This document shows, one piece after another, positions 48,866 to 57,976 of a stretch of DNA of 64,000 nucleotides. The stretch is from the NCBI GenBank assembly GCA_937912125.1, contig CALDOK010000004.1, positions 1 to 64,000 on the forward strand, written 5' to 3'. The notes under the pieces were generated by a model that worked only from the letters and a program-made list of their open reading frames with translations, did not search any database and had not been told where the DNA came from. Each line of letters opens with the position of its first letter. The stretch's first letter is position 1. The position numbers and the translations under genes are program-made. Source of the stretch: an uncultured Pseudomonadota bacterium. GTDB lineage: Bacteria; Myxococcota_A; UBA796; JAFGLY01.

Positions 48866-50995
48866 GTGCAAGGATTCTTCGAAGCCCAGAGCGTGGCTGT
48901 GGTCGGTGTCTCGGACCGCCCCGACAACCTCGGGCGTTCTATCGTCATCAACCTGTCGACCTTCCGCTTCGCCGGTGGGATCCACCTGGTCGGCCCCCGC
49001 GGCGGTAGCTTCATGGGCATGCCCATCCACGGCTCAGTGGCCGAGCTCCCTGCCGGCGTGGATCTGGCGGTGATGCTCGCCCCCGCGCGGGCGGTCCCGG
49101 GCCTGGTGGAAGACTGCGGCCGGGCAGGGATCCGACGGGTGATCATCGAGTCTGCGGGCTTCGGGGAGAAGGGCGGGGATGGCGACGCCCTGCAGGGCCA
49201 GCTGCGTGATGCCGCCAAGCGCTGGGGCATCCGCTTCATCGGGCCCAACTGCCTGGGGGTGATGAGCATCCCCAACGGGCTGGTGGTGCCCTTCGCACCT
49301 CTGCCTGACATCTACCGCCAGGGAGGCGTCTCGGTGGTCTCCCAGAGTGGGGGGGTGGGCATCGCCTACCTGTCGCTGCTGGCCCACGAGGGGCTGGGCG
49401 TGGCCCGCTTCGCCAGCATCGGGAACAAGCTGGACGTCGATGAGTGCGACCTGCTCGAGTACCTCATCGACGACCCCCTCACCGACATCGTGGTCATGTA
49501 CCTCGAGGGTGTGGGCGACGGGCGCCGCCTGCTGCGGCTGCTCCGCAGCACCTCCAAGCCGGTGCTGGTCCAGAAGGCCAACCGCGGGGCGCTGTCCCGG
49601 GACATCGCCTCGTCCCACACCGCCTCCTTGGCCGGAGATGACGCGGTGGTCGAGGCCGCCCTGGACCAGGGAGGCGCGGTGCGCTTTCACGACGGGCACA
49701 GCCTGGCCAACGCCGTGCGGGCGCTGTCCCTGCCGGCCATGCGCGGTGATCGCCTGGCGGTGATCTCACGGTCCGGCGGGCATGCGGTGCAGGTCGCCGA
49801 TTCCTGCGAGGAGCACGGCTTCGCCCTGGCGGCGTTCGGGCCCGAGCTGTTCGAGCTCATCGGGCAGCGCTGCCGCGCGGGGGTGGTGCGCTTGACCAAC
49901 CCCCTCGACCTGGGCGATGTCTTCGACTTCGACACCTACGTGGATCTGGTCAGCGCCGCCCTCGAGCAGCCCGAGGTCGACGGCGTGGTCTTCCTGCACA
50001 CCTACACCGGGCCCAGCGAGCAGCAGCAGTCCCAGCGGCTCATCGCGCGGCTGTCCGAGCTGGGCCGGTCCGCCCGTAAGCCGGTGGCGGTGGTGGTGGT
50101 CACCGACCCCGAGGAGCAGGCCTCCCTGCGTCGCGCCAACGGGTATCCGCTGTTCGCCGAGCCCACCGACGCCATCCAGGCCCTGGCCTTGCTGCGCGAC
50201 CAGACCCGGCGCGAGGCGCTCGCTCCGTCGCAGGGGCCGGTGGTGGAGCTGGACCACGGGGCGGTGCGGGGCGCAATGGCCCGCGCGGGGGAGCGCGGCG
50301 CCGCGGTGGACGTGGCCCTCGAGCTGGTGCGCGCCGCCGGCATCCCCACGGCCCCTGGCCGGCTGGTGAGGAGCGGCTCTGAGGCGCGCCTGGCTGTGCG
50401 AGAGCTCGGCCTGCCAGCGGCGGCCAAGCTGTCCTCTCCGGCGCTCTCCCACAAGAGCGATCTGGGGGGCGTGAGGCTCGGCCTGGGCACGCTGGCCGAG
50501 GTCGAGCGCCAGGTCCGTGAGCTGCTCGAGCTGCTCCGGCAGCGTGCGCCCGACGACCCGCAGGCGGGCGTGTTGATCCAGCCCATGGCGGGCAAGGGGC
50601 TCGACCTCATCATCGGCGCCCGCTGCGACCCTCAGTTCGGCCCTGTGGTGGTGGCCGGCTTCGGGGGGGTGCTGGTGGAGATCATGGGTCAGGTCGCCCT
50701 TCGGGTCGCCCCCATCGATCTCGAGCAGGCGCGCGCCATGTTGCGCGGGTTGCCTGGCAGCGCGCTGTTCGACGGCGTCCGCGGTGGTGGGCCCCTGGAC
50801 CTCGACGCCGCGGCCCAGGCCATCGTGCGTGTGGGTGCGCTGCTCGAGGCGGCCCCGGAGATCGCCGAGCTGGACATCAACCCGTTCCGCATCTTCCCCG
50901 TAGGCCAAGGCGGGCTGGCGCTGGATGCCCGGGTCTTCACCCGAGCGCTGTCCGACTCGTCCGACTCGTCCGACTCGTCCGACTCGTCCGACTAG
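48866..50995 (+). CDS. Acyl-CoA synthetase (NDP/ADP-forming), CoA-binding plus ATP-grasp fusion
   Basis: GTG start VQGFFEAQSVAVVGVSDRPDNLG; FIGPNCLGVMSIPNG; VVSQSGGVGIAY; SHTASLAGDDAVVEAAL; ATP-grasp VLIQPMAGKGLDLIIGARCDPQFGPVVVAGFGGVLVE. Confidence 0.9.
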   Translation: MQGFFEAQSVAVVGVSDRPDNLGRSIVINLSTFRFAGGIHLVGPRGGSFMGMPIHGSVAELPAGVDLAVMLAPARAVPGLVEDCGRAGIRRVIIESAGFGEKGGDGDALQGQLRDAAKRWGIRFIGPNCLGVMSIPNGLVVPFAPLPDIYRQGGVSVVSQSGGVGIAYLSLLAHEGLGVARFASIGNKLDVDECDLLEYLIDDPLTDIVVMYLEGVGDGRRLLRLLRSTSKPVLVQKANRGALSRDIASSHTASLAGDDAVVEAALDQGGAVRFHDGHSLANAVRALSLPAMRGDRLAVISRSGGHAVQVADSCEEHGFALAAFGPELFELIGQRCRAGVVRLTNPLDLGDVFDFDTYVDLVSAALEQPEVDGVVFLHTYTGPSEQQQSQRLIARLSELGRSARKPVAVVVVTDPEEQASLRRANGYPLFAEPTDAIQALALLRDQTRREALAPSQGPVVELDHGAVRGAMARAGERGAAVDVALELVRAAGIPTAPGRLVRSGSEARLAVRELGLPAAAKLSSPALSHKSDLGGVRLGLGTLAEVERQVRELLELLRQRAPDDPQAGVLIQPMAGKGLDLIIGARCDPQFGPVVVAGFGGVLVEIMGQVALRVAPIDLEQARAMLRGLPGSALFDGVRGGGPLDLDAAAQAIVRVGALLEAAPEIAELDINPFRIFPVGQGGLALDARVFTRALSDSSDSSDSSDSSD
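50951..50995 (+). repeat. Five tandem copies of 9-mer TCCGACTCG (last copy TCCGACTAG containing the stop)
   Basis: Read directly; encodes (S-D-S)n tail SDSSDSSDSSDSSD at the C-terminus of the acyl-CoA synthetase. Confidence 0.95.
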
Positions 50996-53013
50996 CCCTG
51001 CTGGTGGGCCCAGGCGGCCAGCAGCCGGGCCGTGGCGCCCACGAAGAGCGGGCACGGATCCTGCGCCGACGGTTGGCCCGCGGCGTCCAGGAAGTGGCGG
51101 CCCAGCCGATCGTGCCAGGTGCGGTAGCGGGCCTTCTCGCGCGGGTCCAGGGCGCCGTCTGCCATGCGGCTGCCCAGGGCGAGCTCCCGGCGTCGGCGCG
51201 GGTCCCAGGGGAAGACGTGCAGGTCAGCGGGCCGCAGGCCGCCGCAGCGCATGGAGCGTGGCAGCTGGTCGGTGGGCTCGAGGGGGGGCGCTGCTGGGCC
51301 GAAGAGGCGCTGGATGGCGGAGCAGCGGAGCATGGCCACCGGCATCCGCACCAGCTCGAGGCTGCCGTCGTCGCGCTCCAGCACCTCCCCGTCCAGGATG
51401 GTGTCCTCGTCGTCCATCGCGAAGCTCAGGATGTCCACCACGTCGATGCCCAGCTCCAGGGGGACGGGGGCCAGCAGCAGGTTGCGGCGCCACTGGGCGC
51501 CCTCCTCACTCAGCACCAGCAGGTCGCTGGAGGTGGTGTGGACGTCGCAGGGGATGGCTCGGCCGAGCCAGCCGTGGCCGGGAAGGCTGGCAGGGGCCCC
51601 GGGCACGATGGGCAGCTGGTCGTGGAGAGCGCGGAGCGCCAAGGTCTGAAGGCTGGCCTGGATGGCCTCATCCAGGGCGAGGCGAGGGGCGCGGCCGGGG
51701 AGCAGCAGCGGGCGCAGGACGCAGGGCCGGCCATGCTCGGGCGTCCCCGCCAGCACGATGAGCTCCTCGAGCAGCTCCCTCCTGCCCCACGCCGCGGGAT
51801 CGGTCGGATCATCTCTCCGCCCCGAGGCTCCCAGCGGCAGGTTCCAGCCCACCGGCGGGATGTCGCGGAAGAGCAGGGGCACCCAGTCGTCTCCCCGCCA
51901 GCGCACCGTCGCCAGGGCACCGGCTCCCCCCCAGCGCAGTGGAGGGCAGGGAAGCTCGGGCGGTGGGACCGGCTCGCCCCGCACCAGGCTGGCCTCGAAG
52001 TAGGCGTCCCAGGCCATGCCCGCCTCGAGCCCCGCGCGGGACCCCAGCTTCTCGGTCCACAGGGCAGTCTTGGCCTGGGTGGTCACCACGATCTGGTCGA
52101 CACCGCGCCGATCCACCACCACAGTGGTGCGGCCCTGGTGATGCTGGACCAGGACCGGCTCGGTGAGCACCTCCTGGAAGATGGTCTCCCCAGGATGGGA
52201 GAGCGCGCTGAGCTTGTCGCGGCCGATGGGCCCTGGTCGGATGTTGCCTTGGCTGCCGCCGCGGGGTGGGGGCCAGGGGCTGGGGCCAGGGCTGCGGGGG
52301 CTGTGGAGCACGCCCTGCGCCAGCAGCCCGGCCAGTGTGGCGGTGACGGCTGCGAGCGTCCCCGCGTAGGCCCCGGGCTCGGTGCAGCCGTGGATGCTGG
52401 CATGGGCGAGCTGAGCCACCAGTGACGGTGGAGGCATGGTGGTGTCCGTGGTGACCGCCATCACGGCAGGCCAGCCGCGGGCGGCCACGCGCTCGAGCGC
52501 TCCCAGCGTGGCGGGCGCCTCGGCCGAGGCTGCCGAGAGCAGCAGCACCAGCGCGTCACAGCTGTCCAGCGCCGCCTCGAGCACGAAGGAAGCAGGGCTG
52601 CCGGGTGGGGTAGGCCAGGGCAGCAAGACCCGATGGCCGGCGCGCTGCATCTCGTCTGTCAGCCGACGAGCCAGCCGGGCGTCGAGGCGTGCGCGGTCGG
52701 CCGAGGCTTCATCGCCTACGCCGCCGTGCAGCACCAGCACCTTGCGCGCCGAGCAGACGCGCTCGGCCAGCGCGATGTCCTTGGCGTGGTGGGCGCGCAG
52801 GCTGCGCAGGCTGCGGAAGAACCCCGGCCCCAGCTGCGCCTGCGCCACCAGGCCCTGGATGACTCCGCGATGCAGCCCAGAGGCGCCGGCCCCCGGGGCG
52901 GGCAGGTGGGCGCTCAGGTCTCCCAGGTACAGCTCGGTGCTGCAGAGGGTACGAAGCTCGTTTTCATCGAACAGCGCCGCGAGCAGCGCCTCCAGGGTGG
53001 GCCAGGGGGACAT
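50992..53013 (-). CDS. Putative effector-associated-domain / TIR-like / Nudix-like multidomain protein
   Basis: N-terminus LEALLAALFDENELRTLCSTELYLGDLSAHLPAPGAGASGLHRGVIQGLVAQAQLGPGFFRSLRSLR (EAD/death-like); RKVLVLHGGVGDE...LDSCDALVLLLSAASAEAPATLGALERVAARG (TIR-like); DPAAWGRRELLEELIVLAG (REUxEE Nudix core). Confidence 0.55.
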   Translation of the reverse strand: MSPWPTLEALLAALFDENELRTLCSTELYLGDLSAHLPAPGAGASGLHRGVIQGLVAQAQLGPGFFRSLRSLRAHHAKDIALAERVCSARKVLVLHGGVGDEASADRARLDARLARRLTDEMQRAGHRVLLPWPTPPGSPASFVLEAALDSCDALVLLLSAASAEAPATLGALERVAARGWPAVMAVTTDTTMPPPSLVAQLAHASIHGCTEPGAYAGTLAAVTATLAGLLAQGVLHSPRSPGPSPWPPPRGGSQGNIRPGPIGRDKLSALSHPGETIFQEVLTEPVLVQHHQGRTTVVVDRRGVDQIVVTTQAKTALWTEKLGSRAGLEAGMAWDAYFEASLVRGEPVPPPELPCPPLRWGGAGALATVRWRGDDWVPLLFRDIPPVGWNLPLGASGRRDDPTDPAAWGRRELLEELIVLAGTPEHGRPCVLRPLLLPGRAPRLALDEAIQASLQTLALRALHDQLPIVPGAPASLPGHGWLGRAIPCDVHTTSSDLLVLSEEGAQWRRNLLLAPVPLELGIDVVDILSFAMDDEDTILDGEVLERDDGSLELVRMPVAMLRCSAIQRLFGPAAPPLEPTDQLPRSMRCGGLRPADLHVFPWDPRRRRELALGSRMADGALDPREKARYRTWHDRLGRHFLDAAGQPSAQDPCPLFVGATARLLAAWAHQQG

Positions 53014-53120
53014 GAACGCCTCGTGGTGTGGGCTACACGCATCCTACCGCGGCGCGGCGTCGTCGAAATAATCGCCGGCCCCTTCGCGTAGACCATGCGC
53101 AACTCACCCAGGAGTTCAGC

Positions 53121-53549
53121 ATGGAACAGGTCCTTCAGCACTTCTCGGTCCCTCAGCGCTTCATCGAGCGGATGGACGTGCGGGCCCGCATCAAGCGGCT
53201 GCCCCTGCCGGTGCAGGCCTTCGTCAACTTCAACCTCGCTCAGCTGCTCGCCTTGAGCATCGCCATCCCGGACTTCATCCCCCTGGTGGACGAGGTGGCG
53301 GCGGGCTGGTTGTTCTACATGGGCATCACGGCCACGGCCCAGAGCGTCCGCGAGCGCTACGGCGACCGCTTCCAGGCCTGGCGCCAGCGCCGCTTCGAGT
53401 CGCGTCAGACCGCCGGCGCGTTGCCTGACCTCGAGCAGGCCGAGCTCGAGCAGCTTGACCCCAGCATCATCGAGCTGACCCTCAGGGAGATCGAGGACCT
53501 GGACCCCAAGGTGCTCCAGGCGGCCATCGCGGATCTACGCCGCACCTGA
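53121..53549 (+). CDS. Conserved hypothetical protein (DUF6116-like)
   Basis: MEQVLQHFSVPQRFIERMDVRARIKRLPLPVQAFVNFNLAQLLALSIAIPDFIPLVDEVAAGWLFYMGITATAQSVRERYG; upstream AGGAG at about 53110. Confidence 0.6.
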   Translation: MEQVLQHFSVPQRFIERMDVRARIKRLPLPVQAFVNFNLAQLLALSIAIPDFIPLVDEVAAGWLFYMGITATAQSVRERYGDRFQAWRQRRFESRQTAGALPDLEQAELEQLDPSIIELTLREIEDLDPKVLQAAIADLRRT

Positions 53550-53600
53550 AGCATCGCGCTTCCCAGCAGGGCGGCCGCTGCGCCCTGCTCTGATGGGATG

Positions 53601-53719
53601 GGCGGGCGGAATCGGGACACCCGCGCTGTAGTCCCGATTCCACCCGCACCCCGGACCTCCTCCCATCGTAGTTCATGGAGTGGGCACCCAACACACTCAC
53701 ATGAGGAGGTGGGTCCGGG
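53601..53719. other. Structured intergenic region: an 11-bp perfect hairpin followed by a second bulged hairpin
   Basis: GGAATCGGGAC (53608-53618)/GTCCCGATTCC (53631-53641); CCCGGACC (53650-53657)/GGTCCGGG (53712-53719), with TCCTC/GAGGA inside. Confidence 0.6.
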
Positions 53720-53784
53720 TTGCACCCAAAGTCAACGCGCTCCCTTGTGTACGAGGTTCACGTTCGCTCCCGAAAGAGCACTTC

Positions 53785-54207
53785 TCAAAAGAGATCTTCG
53801 TCGTAGTACATGGTGTCGCGGAGCTCGACGAAGCGTTCCAGGCGCGCCTTGGCTGTGTCGCCCAGCTCCACGAACTGGACGCCGATGCCGGGGGGGCCTT
53901 CGATGTCGTCCAGGTCCTCACGGAGCCAGCGCACGACCGCTGTGGTTCGGATGGGCGGGCCGCCGTCGGGGATGGAGAACTCCAGGTCCAGGACCGTCCC
54001 CTTGGCCAGCAGCTGGGGGGTCGCGACGAACACGCCGCCCTCGCTGATGTTGTTGGTGATCCCGGCGTAGAGGTTGCTCTCGCTCTCGAGGTGCACCTCG
54101 GCGGCGACGGCGACGCGGCGGTGCTTTCGCACCTTGTCCGTGTCGAAGGTGGGGGCGCTCGCGACCGATTCCCAGTGGGTCGAGATGTCGGCAGCGGGAA
54201 GTCCCAT
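53785..54207 (-). CDS. PilZ-domain protein
   Basis: KHRRVAVAAEVHLESESNLYAGITNNISEGGVFVATPQLLAKGTVLDLEFSIPDG...GIGVQFVEL (RxxxR and D/NxSxxG motifs). Confidence 0.85.
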   Translation of the reverse strand: MGLPAADISTHWESVASAPTFDTDKVRKHRRVAVAAEVHLESESNLYAGITNNISEGGVFVATPQLLAKGTVLDLEFSIPDGGPPIRTTAVVRWLREDLDDIEGPPGIGVQFVELGDTAKARLERFVELRDTMYYDEDLF

Positions 54208-54488
54208 CAGCGCCTCCGTTTCTGCTGGGGGTCGCTGCGCCGTGGATGGCGCGGGGGGGAGACGACCGCCAGCTTCTACACCACTCATCGGTGGTCCCCC
54301 GGGGCTGTTTAGGCGTGGAGCACAACTTTTCCGAGTCTGTTTCGAGCCCGGGTATCGAGCATCTGCGCACCTGAGCCGCAGAACTTCGCTTCAGGTCTGC
54401 GGGCGATGGTCCGAAGACGTGGTTTGCCGTACCTTGCTGGCACAGACATCGGGGACTACGCTCCCCACGACTCCTTCGTGGGAAGCGC

Positions 54489-55301
54489 ATGCGGCAGATC
54501 ACACCCCCCGTCGAGGACTTCCTGATCCGCGACGAGCCGTTCTACCTCCCGGTGTCCGGCGAGGTCGAGCTGTTCGAGCAGGCCTGGCGCAGCCAGCTCC
54601 CGGCGCTGCTCAAGGGCCCCACGGGCAGTGGAAAGACCCGCTTCGTGTCCCACATGGCCCATCGGCTGGGTCGCCCCCTGGTCACCGTGGCCTGCCACGA
54701 GGACCTCACCGCATCGGATCTGGTGGGCAGGTTCTTGATCCTGGGTGACGAGACGGTCTGGGTGGACGGCCCGCTCACCGCGGCGGTGCGCCACGGCGCC
54801 ATCGTCTACCTCGACGAGGTGGTCGAGGCCCGCAAGGACACCATGGTGGTGATCCACCCCCTCACCGACGACCGCCGTCTCCTGCCCATCGACAAGCTCG
54901 CCTCCATGCTCCGGGCCCCGCCCGAGTTCATGCTGGTGGTGAGCTACAACCCCGGGTACCAGAGCGTGCTCAAGGAGCTCAAGCCTTCCACTCGCCAGCG
55001 CTTCGTGTCCCTGGACTTCGACTTTCCCCCCGCCGCGCTGGAGCGTGAGGTGGTGGGCCGTGAGGCGGGCATCGAGCCGGCCCTGGCCCAGGCCCTGGTG
55101 GCCATCGCCGGCAAGGTGCGCAACCTGACCGACCGGGGCCTGGACGAGGGCGTCTCCACCCGCCTGGTGATCTACGCGGGCAAGCTCGTGGCCGCGGGGG
55201 CCTCGCCCCGCACGGCCTGCGAGGCGGCCTTCACCCGCACCCTCACCGACGATCCCGACCTGCGCCGATCCATCGCCGAGATCGTCGCGGACTTCTTCTA
55301 A
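54489..55301 (+). CDS. CbbQ/NirQ/NorQ-type MoxR AAA+ ATPase
   Basis: [76 protein letters not shown]; classic CbbQ motifs. Confidence 0.92.
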   Translation: MRQITPPVEDFLIRDEPFYLPVSGEVELFEQAWRSQLPALLKGPTGSGKTRFVSHMAHRLGRPLVTVACHEDLTASDLVGRFLILGDETVWVDGPLTAAVRHGAIVYLDEVVEARKDTMVVIHPLTDDRRLLPIDKLASMLRAPPEFMLVVSYNPGYQSVLKELKPSTRQRFVSLDFDFPPAALEREVVGREAGIEPALAQALVAIAGKVRNLTDRGLDEGVSTRLVIYAGKLVAAGASPRTACEAAFTRTLTDDPDLRRSIAEIVADFF

Positions 55302-55317
55302 GCGCGGGGCCGGCTCC

Positions 55318-57930
55318 TTGGCTGGCGACCGCCGCGATCACGCCTTCCCGCGGCAGCGGAGCGGCGGCGCCCTGCGCCGCCTGGGCAGGCGGGTGCTGGG
55401 GCCCCTGGGGCAGGTGGGTCGCTCCCTCGAGCCCGCGCTGCGCCTGCTCGAGGCCGATGCTCCCACCGCCCGCAGCTGGTTGCGCCATGTCGGGGCGGTG
55501 CAGGAGGCTCTGGGAGGCGACCTTGCGCGCGCCTACGGTGATGTCCTGTTCCTCGCCGCCGAGCGGGACGCCCAGGTCGCGCGGCAGCTGGCCGAGCTGC
55601 TCCCGGACCAATTGGCGCGGGTGGCCCCCGAGCTTCGGCGTCGCTTCCTGGTGGCGGTGGACTGGACCCTGCACGAGCGCCCCGAGGCGGCCTTGCCGGT
55701 GGCCCAGAACCTGGCTCCTGTCCTGGGCGAGCTGGACGACCACGCCTTGCGCGCCTTCATCACCCAGGCGGCGTCCCTGGCACAGCAGAGCCCCCAGAAA
55801 GCAGCCAGCTTCCTGCGGGGCGAGTCGGACCAGGGCGCCCAGGCCATCCAGGCCCTGGATCGGGGGCTGGCCCTGGCCGAGGTTCAGCGCGTGCTGGCGC
55901 TGTACGCCGCGGCCCACTGCGGCCAGCTGGTCACGGTCGAGGCCTCTGCGCAGGGTGGGGCGGATCCAGGCTTCCACCCGCTGCGGGCCGCGGCGCGGGG
56001 CCAGGCCTATACTGACGGCCACAGCATCAAGCTGCCCCTGCGGGTGGACCAGCACGACCCAGGGCGAGACTTCCTGGTGTATCGAGTGCTCACCGCCCTG
56101 TGTGCTGGCTACCTCGAGCTGGGCAGCCTCGATCTCGATCTGGCCTCGCTGGGGGGCAGCTGGCCTGCGCGCCGCGAGGGGGAGCTGGATCTGCAACGCT
56201 TCCTGCGAGGGCTGGGAAACCGCAGCCTGGCGGGCGACCTGTTCCAGATCCTCGAAGACGTCCGCGTCGAGGCCGGCCTGCGCCATCGGTATCCGGGCCT
56301 CGGGAGGGACTTCGACCTGCTCGTGCAGGCGCTTCCCAGGCCTGAGCCGCCCCTAGAGACCCTGGCCCCGGTGGAGCAGCTCGTGGCCCTGGCCGCCTAC
56401 TTTGCCTGGTGCGGCGAGCTCCCACCTCTGGCCCAGCAGCGGGCCGAGCCCGGGGCATGGGCGGTCTTCCAGAGCCTGACAGGTGCCTTCGAGGATCTGC
56501 GGCTGTCCGAGGCGACCGTGCAGCACACGGCGCTGGCGCTGCAGCGCGCCTGGCCCGCCGCCGTCGCGCTCATGGCCAGCCCAGCCCAGGCGGGGCGAGC
56601 GCCCGGCAGGGCCTCCGGGCGGGGCCACTCTGGCGGCCGCACCGAGCAGCACGGGGACGCCGCTGGAGTGCAGGGCGCCTACGCTGGGGACGGGGGGCTG
56701 GCCGGCGGGGGCGGTGGCTGGAAGGATCTGCTGGGTAGGGCCAGCGGCGGCATGCTGCGCCCGGAGCGCCGGGACGCCGCGGCTCAGGTCCTGGACGAGC
56801 AGGCCCTGGCGGCCCACGAACAGGCCAGGGAGCGGGGCGATCCAAGCACCCTGGCCGCCGTGCGCGAACAGCTGCGGCGCCGGCAGCGCAGCGACTATGC
56901 AGAGGCCGACGCCTGGTTGAGCGCCAAGCAGGGGCCCGACGGTGGCCTGGTCGACGTGCGCCCCCAGGCCCATGCGCCCCTGCCGCTCACCCTACGGGAC
57001 GACGTGGACATGGAGGCCATCGTCCCAGGCCGGGGTGACACCTACCCCGAGTGGGACATGGGCATCGGCGACTACCGGCCTTCGTGGGTGCTGGTGCGCG
57101 AGCTGCCCCTGCGCCAGGGCAGCGCCGACTTCGTCGAGGGGGTGATGGCGGCCTATCGTCCCCAGATCCGGTCCCTGCGGCGTCAGTTCGAGGCCCTGCG
57201 GCCCTCCGAGCTGGAGCTGGTGCGGGGCCTGCCCCACGGCGACACCCTGGACCTGGACCGGGTGGTGGAGGCCATCACCGTGCGCCGGGCGGGCGGGAGC
57301 CCCTCGGATCGCCTGTACCTGCGCCACGAGCGCAGCCGCCGGGACGTGGCGGTCGCCTTCCTGCTCGACATGTCCTCCTCCACCAACGAGGTGGTGTCGG
57401 GGGGCGGCAAGCGCATCATCGAGGTCGAGAAGGAAGCCCTGGTGCTCATCGCCGAGGCCGTGGACGCCATCGGCGACCGCTTCGCGGTCTGGGGGTTCTC
57501 GGGCTACGGCCGCGATCAGGTGGCGTTCTACGTAGCCAAGGGGTTCGACCAGCCCTACGACCAAGCGGCGCGCGAGCGCATCGGCGCCATGTCGTGGAAG
57601 ATGGAGAACCGCGACGGCGCCGCCATCCGGCATGCCACTCGCCTGCTGCTGAAAGAGCCAGCCCGCGTCCGGCTGCTGATCCTGCTGTCGGACGGCAAGC
57701 CCCTGGACTGCGGCTGCGACCAGTACGCCGACCGCTACGCTCAGGAAGACACCCGCAAGGCGCTGGTCGAGGCGCGGCAGGCCGGGCTGCATCCGTTCTG
57801 CATCACCGTCGACCCCCACAGCCGCGACTACCTGCAGCAGATGTACGGTCGCGGGGCCTACACCATCATCGACCGCGTGGAGTCCCTGCCCCTGCGCATC
57901 CCCGGGATCTACCGCCGGCTCACGCGCTGA
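55318..57930 (+). CDS. CbbO/NorD-type von Willebrand factor A protein
   Basis: C-terminal VAFLLDMSSSTNEVVSGGGKRIIEVEKEALVLIAEAVDAIGDRFAVWGFSGYGRDQVAFYVAKGF...LLILLSDGKPLDCGCDQYADRYAQEDTRKALVEAR; directly after cbbQ-like gene. Start codon (TTG) uncertain. Confidence 0.88.
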   Translation: MAGDRRDHAFPRQRSGGALRRLGRRVLGPLGQVGRSLEPALRLLEADAPTARSWLRHVGAVQEALGGDLARAYGDVLFLAAERDAQVARQLAELLPDQLARVAPELRRRFLVAVDWTLHERPEAALPVAQNLAPVLGELDDHALRAFITQAASLAQQSPQKAASFLRGESDQGAQAIQALDRGLALAEVQRVLALYAAAHCGQLVTVEASAQGGADPGFHPLRAAARGQAYTDGHSIKLPLRVDQHDPGRDFLVYRVLTALCAGYLELGSLDLDLASLGGSWPARREGELDLQRFLRGLGNRSLAGDLFQILEDVRVEAGLRHRYPGLGRDFDLLVQALPRPEPPLETLAPVEQLVALAAYFAWCGELPPLAQQRAEPGAWAVFQSLTGAFEDLRLSEATVQHTALALQRAWPAAVALMASPAQAGRAPGRASGRGHSGGRTEQHGDAAGVQGAYAGDGGLAGGGGGWKDLLGRASGGMLRPERRDAAAQVLDEQALAAHEQARERGDPSTLAAVREQLRRRQRSDYAEADAWLSAKQGPDGGLVDVRPQAHAPLPLTLRDDVDMEAIVPGRGDTYPEWDMGIGDYRPSWVLVRELPLRQGSADFVEGVMAAYRPQIRSLRRQFEALRPSELELVRGLPHGDTLDLDRVVEAITVRRAGGSPSDRLYLRHERSRRDVAVAFLLDMSSSTNEVVSGGGKRIIEVEKEALVLIAEAVDAIGDRFAVWGFSGYGRDQVAFYVAKGFDQPYDQAARERIGAMSWKMENRDGAAIRHATRLLLKEPARVRLLILLSDGKPLDCGCDQYADRYAQEDTRKALVEARQAGLHPFCITVDPHSRDYLQQMYGRGAYTIIDRVESLPLRIPGIYRRLTR

Positions 57931-57976
57931 CGTGCAGGGCGCGCTAAGCTCTCCCGGAGCCTGCACCCAGGGCGTC

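Noticed and set aside
54445-54475. TGGCAC as a sigma-54 -24 element
   Set aside because: No TTGC-type -12 element at the required spacing.
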